NCBI GenBank assembly: GCA_009779335.1
Contig: WREM01000003.1
Location: 1 to 18,201 of the forward strand
Source: Streptococcaceae bacterium
GTDB lineage: Bacteria; Bacillota; Bacilli; Lactobacillales; Streptococcaceae
DNA: 18,201 nt
Direction of reading: 5' to 3'
The translations under genes were made by a program, and so were the position numbers. Every line of letters begins with the position of its first letter. Position 1 is the first letter of the stretch. Of the stretch, positions 13,577 to 18,201 are shown piece after piece. The notes below the pieces were generated by a model. That model had not been told where the DNA came from, did not search any database, and worked only from the letters and a program-made list of their open reading frames with translations.

Positions 13577-14728
13577 TTAACCTTCCAAACTTTCAATAAT
13601 ATTTTTTATTTTTTCCAATCTTAACTCTAGCATATTTCTGTTGGGCGAACGCCTTCCAAAACAGTCGTCTTCATTTTCTGCCAGCACCTCTTGTAATAAC
13701 TGCTTAATCTTTTCATTATCTGAATTATTGATATTTCGAGTTATCATTTCTCTAACCAACAAATACTCGAATTCTGCAACTGACTTATTTATCCGATTAG
13801 AAAATTTTTCACCATCATAAGATGCAAAACGTTCCATTGAAATAGGTAAAATTTCAGCCAATTTTTGCATAACCCCTAAAAACTCTGAATCGGCTTTTTC
13901 TATTATCTCCTGATTATTCCTATTTTCATCCAAGTATTGATTATATAATTTTTGTAAATCTCCTCTATATTCCGAAGAAACCGTTAGTTCTGAATCAATC
14001 ATTGATGAAATAGAAATCAACCGTAGAGCTATTTCTTGATTAGTAAGATTTTTTGTTAAATAATCTTTATTTTCAAATATATCATTAAAATTTGCATATT
14101 GATTATTTTTTATGTCTATAATTTTATCAAGAAAATTAATGTACTCACCTCGGTACATTACTCTTCTCAATTCTTGGTTTGTTAATGGAGTACCTCCTTG
14201 GTTTATTCTAGTAAATACATCAAATTTAATATCTCTTGATGATTCTTTATTTATTCTCACAAGCGATAAACTTTTACTTAGAAAAGTTCTCTGCTCTGTT
14301 TTTGAAAGAGTATGAAATGTTTTTCCATTTAATCCTTGAAAATAAGAAAGCCCTCGAAGTTCTAACTGACTTTTATAAAATTTATAAATCGTTGTTAAAC
14401 GTTGCTGACCATCAATTACTTCTTGTGTACCATCAATATTTTCATTCGTAAATATAGGGGCGATTGGAATATTGATAAATAATGATTCAATAAATTTACT
14501 AGCCTGTGGGATAGTCCAAACATAATTTCTTTGATATTCTGGATGTAACGCAATGTCTTCACGATCAATTCTATTCATAATAGTTTCTATATCTGGGCTT
14601 GTCTCATCGGTACTTAATTTCCTATCTTCTGTTACTACTGTTTCCTCTAACTCTTGTTCAGTATCAATATATTTAGCTTCAAGTTTTGCATTTTCAGTCT
14701 GTTCTGAAAATTTAAAGTCTTTTATCAT
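13577..14728 (-). CDS. DUF262 domain protein (GmrS/ParB-like), putative defence NTPase
   Basis: The 383-residue protein is a DUF262 protein. It shows LHPEYQRNYVW (61-71), the hallmark DGQQRLT motif (106-112) and FTRINQGGTPLTNQELRR (172-189). In GmrSD-type restriction enzymes and SspE, the DUF262 domain senses modified DNA and hydrolyses NTP through DGQQR, and a DUF1524 HNH nuclease follows. Here no DUF1524 is present and the C-terminus (about 240-383) is helical with no recognised motif, so the partner HEPN gene may supply the effector. The N-terminal 45 residues are acidic and probably flexible. Start ATG 14728 has AAAGGA 7 bases upstream, 12 bases after the gatA stop. Base composition is visibly AT-richer than gatA and gatB, suggesting acquisition by transfer. 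Confidence 0.85.
   Translation of the reverse strand: MIKDFKFSEQTENAKLEAKYIDTEQELEETVVTEDRKLSTDETSPDIETIMNRIDREDIALHPEYQRNYVWTIPQASKFIESLFINIPIAPIFTNENIDGTQEVIDGQQRLTTIYKFYKSQLELRGLSYFQGLNGKTFHTLSKTEQRTFLSKSLSLVRINKESSRDIKFDVFTRINQGGTPLTNQELRRVMYRGEYINFLDKIIDIKNNQYANFNDIFENKDYLTKNLTNQEIALRLISISSMIDSELTVSSEYRGDLQKLYNQYLDENRNNQEIIEKADSEFLGVMQKLAEILPISMERFASYDGEKFSNRINKSVAEFEYLLVREMITRNINNSDNEKIKQLLQEVLAENEDDCFGRRSPNRNMLELRLEKIKNIIESLEG
14690..14712 (-). promoter_or_regulatory. Dyad with a CodY-box-like sequence inside the DUF262 5' coding region
   Basis: ATTTTCAG, six bases and CTGAAAAT form a perfect 8-bp dyad at 14690-14711. The minus-strand 15-mer at 14712-14698 matches the CodY box AATTTTCNGAAAATT with three mismatches, and its first 11 bases match fully. 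A few such matches are expected by chance in AT-rich DNA of this length, so this is only a candidate operator or hairpin. Confidence 0.25.
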
Positions 14729-14740
14729 AATTAATCCTTT

Positions 14741-16198
14741 CTATTTACTGAATATCGCTGGTTTTTTCTTGTGCCAGTCTGTTGTTGCTTCAAAGGCTGA
14801 AGCCACTTGATAAAGTGTTTCCTCGTCGTAACGTTTCCCAATCAGTTGCATTCCAACGGGTAGTCCATCTACTTGACCTGCTGGAATTGAAATGCCGGGT
14901 AACCCTGCCAAATTAGTTGGGATAGTGAGTATGTCCGCCAGATACATAGATACAGGATCTTTAACATCCCCAAATCCAAAGGCGACATTAGGCGAAGTTG
15001 GAGAAAGAATGAGATCGTAGTCTGCAAACACCTTGTTGAAATCTTCAATGATCAGTGTACGTATTTGTCCTGCTTTTTTGAAGAAAGCATCATAAGAACC
15101 TGCAGAAAGCGAGAAGTTCCCTAACATGATACGGCGTTGTACCTCAGGACCAAATCCTTGAGAGCGAGATTGAACATAGACATCTTCCAGATTTTCAATA
15201 TTTTCAGCACGAAATCCATAACGAATACCATCAAAACGTTGTAAATTAGAAGCTGCTTCAGATGAAGCAATAATGTAGTAAACAGGTACTCCATATTGAC
15301 TGTGTGGTAAGCTCACTTCCTCTACAATCGCACCTAGAGATTCCATGTGCTTAGCAGCATTCATAATTTGCTCTCTAACTTTCGGGTCAATCCCTTCACC
15401 AAAGTATTCTTTAGGCAAAGCAATTTTTAACCCTTTAATCTCTTGTCCTATTTTGGATGTAAAATCAGGAACCGCTAAATCTGATGAAGTCGAATCATTG
15501 GTATCCACCCCTGATAAGACACCTAAAAGCTGTGCATTTTCTTCAACTGTTGATGAAAATTGTCCAATTTGATCTAATGAACTTGAAAAGGCAACTAATC
15601 CAAAACGTGACACACGTCCATAAGTAGGCTTCATTCCTACAACACCTGAAAAAGCTGCGGGTTGACGGATAGAGCCTCCTGTATCTGACCCAAGAGAGAG
15701 ACGAACTTCACCTGATGCAACAGATGACACAGAACCCGACGATGATCCTCCGGGTACTTTGGTTAAGTCCCAAGCATTTTTTGTTTGTCCAAAGTATGAA
15801 GTCTCCCCAGAAGAACCCATGGCAAATTCATCCATATTGGTTTTTCCGACGATAACCATCCCTGATTCTTTCATCTTACTTACTACTGTCGCATCATAGG
15901 GTGGCATCCAATTATAAAGCATTTTAGAAGCAGAAGTTGTCAGTAAATCTTTTGTGACAATATTGTCCTTAACTGCTACAGGAATACCATCAAGAACATT
16001 GCTGGGGTTTACACCACGAATATCAATGGCCTTGGCTGTCTCTAATGCAGACTCCTCTGCCAGAGTGATAAAGGCATTAATATCTGATTCACGAGATTTA
16101 ATGTCTTTAAATGTTGATTCTGTCAGATCTGTAACTGTGATTTCCTTATTTACAAGCAAATCATGCAGTTGATTTACGGTTTTACCATTATAGGTCAT
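14741..16198 (-). CDS. gatA: Asp-tRNA(Asn)/Glu-tRNA(Gln) amidotransferase subunit GatA
   Basis: GatA is the glutaminase subunit of the GatCAB complex. It releases ammonia from glutamine, which amidates Glu-tRNA(Gln) or Asp-tRNA(Asn) on GatB. The 485-residue protein is a full-length amidase-signature enzyme with the Ser-cisSer-Lys triad: K77 (PVAVKDN), S152 in GGSSSGS and nucleophile S176 in SDTGGSIRQP. The ATG overlaps the gatC stop by one base (TAATG) with GGAGGAG inside the end of gatC. Downstream stands the DUF262/HEPN cassette in place of the expected gatB. The stop is TAG in the context AAATAG, the same hexamer found at the end of the cassette. Confidence 0.97.
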   Translation of the reverse strand: MTYNGKTVNQLHDLLVNKEITVTDLTESTFKDIKSRESDINAFITLAEESALETAKAIDIRGVNPSNVLDGIPVAVKDNIVTKDLLTTSASKMLYNWMPPYDATVVSKMKESGMVIVGKTNMDEFAMGSSGETSYFGQTKNAWDLTKVPGGSSSGSVSSVASGEVRLSLGSDTGGSIRQPAAFSGVVGMKPTYGRVSRFGLVAFSSSLDQIGQFSSTVEENAQLLGVLSGVDTNDSTSSDLAVPDFTSKIGQEIKGLKIALPKEYFGEGIDPKVREQIMNAAKHMESLGAIVEEVSLPHSQYGVPVYYIIASSEAASNLQRFDGIRYGFRAENIENLEDVYVQSRSQGFGPEVQRRIMLGNFSLSAGSYDAFFKKAGQIRTLIIEDFNKVFADYDLILSPTSPNVAFGFGDVKDPVSMYLADILTIPTNLAGLPGISIPAGQVDGLPVGMQLIGKRYDEETLYQVASAFEATTDWHKKKPAIFSK

Positions 16199-16506
16199 TA
16201 GGCATCTCCTCCATCTGCAAGCATTGCTGGTACTTTAATAAATCCATTCTCTTGTTCTGGGACATTAGCCATTAATTCTTCACGACTTGCTTTACTCTGT
16301 GTTGACACATCCTCACGCATACGATTGACATTATCTGCGACTGACATTGTAAACTCAACTCCCGCTGTGTCAACTTCATCTAACTTTTCTACCATTTCAA
16401 TGATATGAGAGAATGAATCTGTAAATTCTTGAATTTTATCTTCAGGAATTTCAAGTTTTGATAACCCAGCCACGTGCTTGATTGTATCTGCTGTAATTTG
16501 ACTCAT
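16198..16506 (-). CDS. gatC: Asp-tRNA(Asn)/Glu-tRNA(Gln) amidotransferase subunit GatC
   Basis: GatC is the small subunit that wraps around the GatA-GatB interface and stabilises the complex. The 102-residue protein has the family blocks IKHVAGLSKLEI, HIIEMVEKLDEVDTAGVEFT, NRMREDV and the C-terminal FIKVPAML. The ribosome site AAGGAG lies 7 bases before ATG 16506. It is first in the operon gatC-gatA-DUF262-HEPN-gatB-MATE and lies downstream of codY on the same strand, the order known from Lactococcus. A terminator and a separate -10 element lie between codY and gatC. Confidence 0.95.
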   Translation of the reverse strand: MSQITADTIKHVAGLSKLEIPEDKIQEFTDSFSHIIEMVEKLDEVDTAGVEFTMSVADNVNRMREDVSTQSKASREELMANVPEQENGFIKVPAMLADGGDA

Positions 16507-16536
16507 ATTAGCTCCTTAATAAATAATCTTATCCCT

Positions 16537-16542
16537 ATTATA
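16537..16542 (-). promoter_or_regulatory. Probable promoter (-10) of the gatC operon
   Basis: The minus strand reads TATAAT about 30 bases before the gatC start, downstream of the codY terminator. The -35 region is A-rich with no clear hexamer. It would let gatCAB be transcribed independently of codY. Confidence 0.5.
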
Positions 16543-16589
16543 CTACATTTTCTAGTATTTTTTTCTTGTTCTATCTTGTTTTTCAACAA

Positions 16590-16616
16590 ATAATAAAAGA
16601 GGTTAAAACCTCTTTT
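16590..16616 (-). terminator. Terminator between codY and gatC
   Basis: AAAAGAGGTT, a 2-base turn and AACCTCTTTT form a perfect 10-bp stem (16595-16604/16607-16616; the loop opens to about 4 bases in practice). On the minus strand it is followed by ATTATTTG. It begins 10 bases after the codY stop. Confidence 0.85.
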
Positions 16617-16626
16617 GTTTATTATC

Positions 16627-17415
16627 CTAGAAATTACGTTCCTCTAATTTCTTGAAAAGTCCCTTATTTAGCACTTTCACATAAGTTCCTTTCATCCCCA
16701 TAGAACGACTTTCTATGATTGAGGCAGATTCCAGTTTACGCAAAGCGGTGACAATGACCGAACGTGTAATTTCGATTTTATTCGCAACATCAGAGGCAAT
16801 GACATGACCTTCATTGCTGCCCAGCTCTTCAAGAATTGCTTTTACTGCTCTCATTTCTGAATAAGAAAGGGCGTTGACGGCCATAGAAGCCATAGCATCT
16901 TTACGAATATCCTCTTCCATTTGCACCATTTTTAAGTTAGAGAGTTGAACACCTATAACTGTTGTCGCAATTTCTACTAAAATCAAATCATCTTCTGTAA
17001 ATTCTCCCTTTTCACGCCAAATGACAAATGTTCCCAATCGCATCCCTGAACCATATATAGGAGCAAGTGTCGTCATACCCTCAGGATATTCTTTTAACTT
17101 TTCACGTGGGAAAATAGCTAAGGGTTCATCGATCTTGATATTGGCAAGAGTATCAAAGACACGAAGAGCGTCACGTGTGTACTCTTCTGGGAGCTTACGG
17201 TCATAGAAAAACTTGTTGGCACGATCGTTATTGATACTGTAAGGAAGAGAATATCCCAGTATTTCTCCCTTGGTATTCATGACACAAGCATTACAATCAA
17301 TAACACTTGCAATACGATCGCTTGTACGATTATAAGGCAATTCTTGCTCTAAATCTGAAATCCCATCTTGTAGAATAGAGGTAATTTTTCGTGTTTTATC
17401 GATTAATTTAGACAT
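16627..17415 (-). CDS. codY: GTP-sensing/branched-chain amino acid-responsive transcriptional repressor CodY
   Basis: CodY represses nitrogen-metabolism and stationary-phase genes when isoleucine, leucine and valine (and in some genera GTP) are plentiful; in Lactococcus the amino acids are the main effector. The 262-residue protein is full length and begins MSKLIDKTRKITSILQDG. The N-terminal GAF ligand domain covers about 1-155, followed by a linker helix and the C-terminal winged helix-turn-helix with ASDVANKIEITRSVIVTALRKLES (207-230). Start ATG 17415 has GGAG about 7 bases upstream. A CodY-box-like site overlaps the -35 region of its promoter, consistent with the autoregulation known in lactococci. 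It ends at a strong terminator before gatC. Confidence 0.96.
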   Translation of the reverse strand: MSKLIDKTRKITSILQDGISDLEQELPYNRTSDRIASVIDCNACVMNTKGEILGYSLPYSINNDRANKFFYDRKLPEEYTRDALRVFDTLANIKIDEPLAIFPREKLKEYPEGMTTLAPIYGSGMRLGTFVIWREKGEFTEDDLILVEIATTVIGVQLSNLKMVQMEEDIRKDAMASMAVNALSYSEMRAVKAILEELGSNEGHVIASDVANKIEITRSVIVTALRKLESASIIESRSMGMKGTYVKVLNKGLFKKLEERNF

Positions 17416-17443
17416 TATTTTTCTCCATTTTTATCTTCAATTC

Positions 17444-17488
17444 ATTATATCATAAGTGTATAGAATTGTGACAAGTTGTCTGACAATT
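17444..17488 (-). promoter_or_regulatory. codY promoter with overlapping CodY-box-like operator
   Basis: The minus strand has TGATATAAT (hexamer 17449 to 17444, TGn extension) and TTGTCA at 17474-17469 with a 19-base spacer. The 15-mer at 17488-17474 (AATTGTCAGACAACT) matches the CodY box AATTTTCNGAAAATT with three mismatches and abuts the -35. The same stretch is built of alternating TTGTC and GACAA units. Confidence 0.6.
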
Positions 17489-17494
17489 ATAGGC

Positions 17495-17516
17495 AATAAA
17501 AAAGCCAATCGGCTTA
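17495..17516 (-). terminator. Terminator of the membrane protein gene upstream of codY
   Basis: On the minus strand AAGCC, a 4-base loop and GGCTT form a 5-bp stem (17502-17506/17511-17515), followed by TTTTATT. It begins one base after the stop codon at 17517-17519. The stem is short but GC-rich for this region. Confidence 0.72.
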
Positions 17517-18201
17517 TTATTTTATTTTATAAATATCAAAGCTTGCTGTCGTCAAATCTTTCACGTTGGTATAAGTGCTTTTAAGTAGAGTTTTAGTGCT
17601 TTCAGGAATTGCCATGCTCTTATCTACAATGATGTACTTATCCTTAATCTGAGAAACGTTCAAATCATAACCTGTTTTATATTTAGTAGGATAATGTGCA
17701 GGAATATTATCAATATCAGTCACACGACCAGACAAAAGATTAATATTCTTATCTGGCCCAATGACATAGACGTTGTCGCCTGAATTGGTGTTATTTTTAA
17801 CATATTGAGCAATGGTTTGCTCATCCTGTATGACCTGATGATTTTTAATGAAATGACCGTATAGTGGTAAGGCTACCGTCACAAGAAGAGCAATCATTGG
17901 CATAAAAAGATGTTGCCCCAAATAATGACTCAATAGATTTCGCTTATTGACAATAGCACTCCTTAGTCCAACACCCACGAAGATAATCAACAAGGGAAGG
18001 AGGACAAGGAAATTCGTCACATCAAATCCATACGAGAAAAGAATAATAAAGACTGAAAATACGGATCCAGTGAGCAGACTGATATGCCATGCTCTGACTT
18101 GACTCTCTTTCTTTAATCTCATTCCAATCATGAACTGTGTTGCGAAGTTAAAGACAAGGAGAACAACTATTGTTTTTACAAGGTTAGTGAAAAATTCACC
18201 A
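17517..18201 (-). CDS. Polytopic membrane protein, probable glycosyltransferase-type, C-terminal part
   Basis: The frame is open from the stop at 17517 to the window edge, beyond the Met at 18131; the upstream codons read GEFFTNLVKTIVVLLVFNFA, another membrane helix. The gene is therefore partial and its start is outside the window. The visible 228 residues contain about four membrane helices, then a soluble C-terminal domain of about 100 residues (from NHQVIQDEQTIAQYVKN to the end) with NVYVIGPDKNINLLSGR and YIIVDKSMAIPE. Several helices followed by a soluble tail with a strand like VYVIG and a motif like SGR resemble GT39/ArnT-like glycosyltransferases and related cell-wall sugar-modifying proteins. 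No catalytic residues are in the visible part, so the assignment is tentative. Confidence 0.55.
   Translation of the reverse strand, partial: GEFFTNLVKTIVVLLVFNFATQFMIGMRLKKESQVRAWHISLLTGSVFSVFIILFSYGFDVTNFLVLLPLLIIFVGVGLRSAIVNKRNLLSHYLGQHLFMPMIALLVTVALPLYGHFIKNHQVIQDEQTIAQYVKNNTNSGDNVYVIGPDKNINLLSGRVTDIDNIPAHYPTKYKTGYDLNVSQIKDKYIIVDKSMAIPESTKTLLKSTYTNVKDLTTASFDIYKIK

Noticed and set aside
12868..14728. DUF262/HEPN cassette as part of an insertion sequence or integrative element
   Set aside because: No transposase or integrase, no terminal inverted repeats, and only a 6-base direct repeat at the ends; it looks like a bare two-gene insertion.

Overview
The window looks like a chromosomal segment of a low-GC Gram-positive coccus of the Streptococcaceae, most likely Lactococcus. 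The reasons are the codY-gatCAB linkage, the rpmB / Asp23-family / fakA cluster, the rmlA-rmlC-rmlB order, AAGGAG-type ribosome binding sites and extended -10 (TGnTATAAT) promoters. I cannot fix the species from the sequence alone.

Layout from left to right. (1) 1-2816, minus strand: dTDP-rhamnose genes rmlA-rmlC-rmlB, followed by the first 36 codons of an arr-type rifampin ADP-ribosyltransferase where rmlD is usually found. (2) 2887-6098: a DUF1129 membrane protein (minus, apparently leaderless) divergent from rpmB (plus), then an Asp23-family gene overlapping fakA (plus), closed by a bidirectional terminator. (3) 6094-9709, minus: a nitroreductase interrupted by one in-frame stop, then rlmN, yutD, dut and a rhomboid protease. 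(4) 9845-10045, plus: a cold-shock protein, sharing a bidirectional terminator with the next block. (5) 10072-16506, minus: gatC-gatA-[DUF262]-[HEPN]-gatB-MATE, read from high to low coordinates. (6) 16627-17415, minus: codY with a likely autoregulatory site, and beyond it the C-terminal part of a membrane protein, probably of a glycosyltransferase type.

The most unusual part is block 5. gatA and gatB encode two subunits of one amidotransferase and normally sit next to each other. Here they are separated by a tight two-gene cassette of about 1.9 kb. It encodes a DUF262 (GmrS/ParB-like, DGQQR motif) protein and a HEPN-fold protein with an R-x4-H RNase-type motif. The cassette is visibly AT-richer than its neighbours and keeps the operon spacing (12, 1-4 and 9 nt), with no integrase or transposase. 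It is bordered by the same hexamer, AAATAG, at both stop codons. It is a good candidate for a compact anti-phage or abortive-infection module carried in a housekeeping operon.

Other points are a hairpin placed between the Shine-Dalgarno sequence and start codon of the Asp23-family gene, a probable leaderless mRNA for the DUF1129 protein, a nested inverted repeat downstream of rlmN, and CodY-box-like sites at the codY promoter and inside the DUF262 gene. No gene-free stretch exceeds about 140 bases. I saw no tRNA, rRNA, CRISPR array, insertion sequence or recognisable riboswitch.
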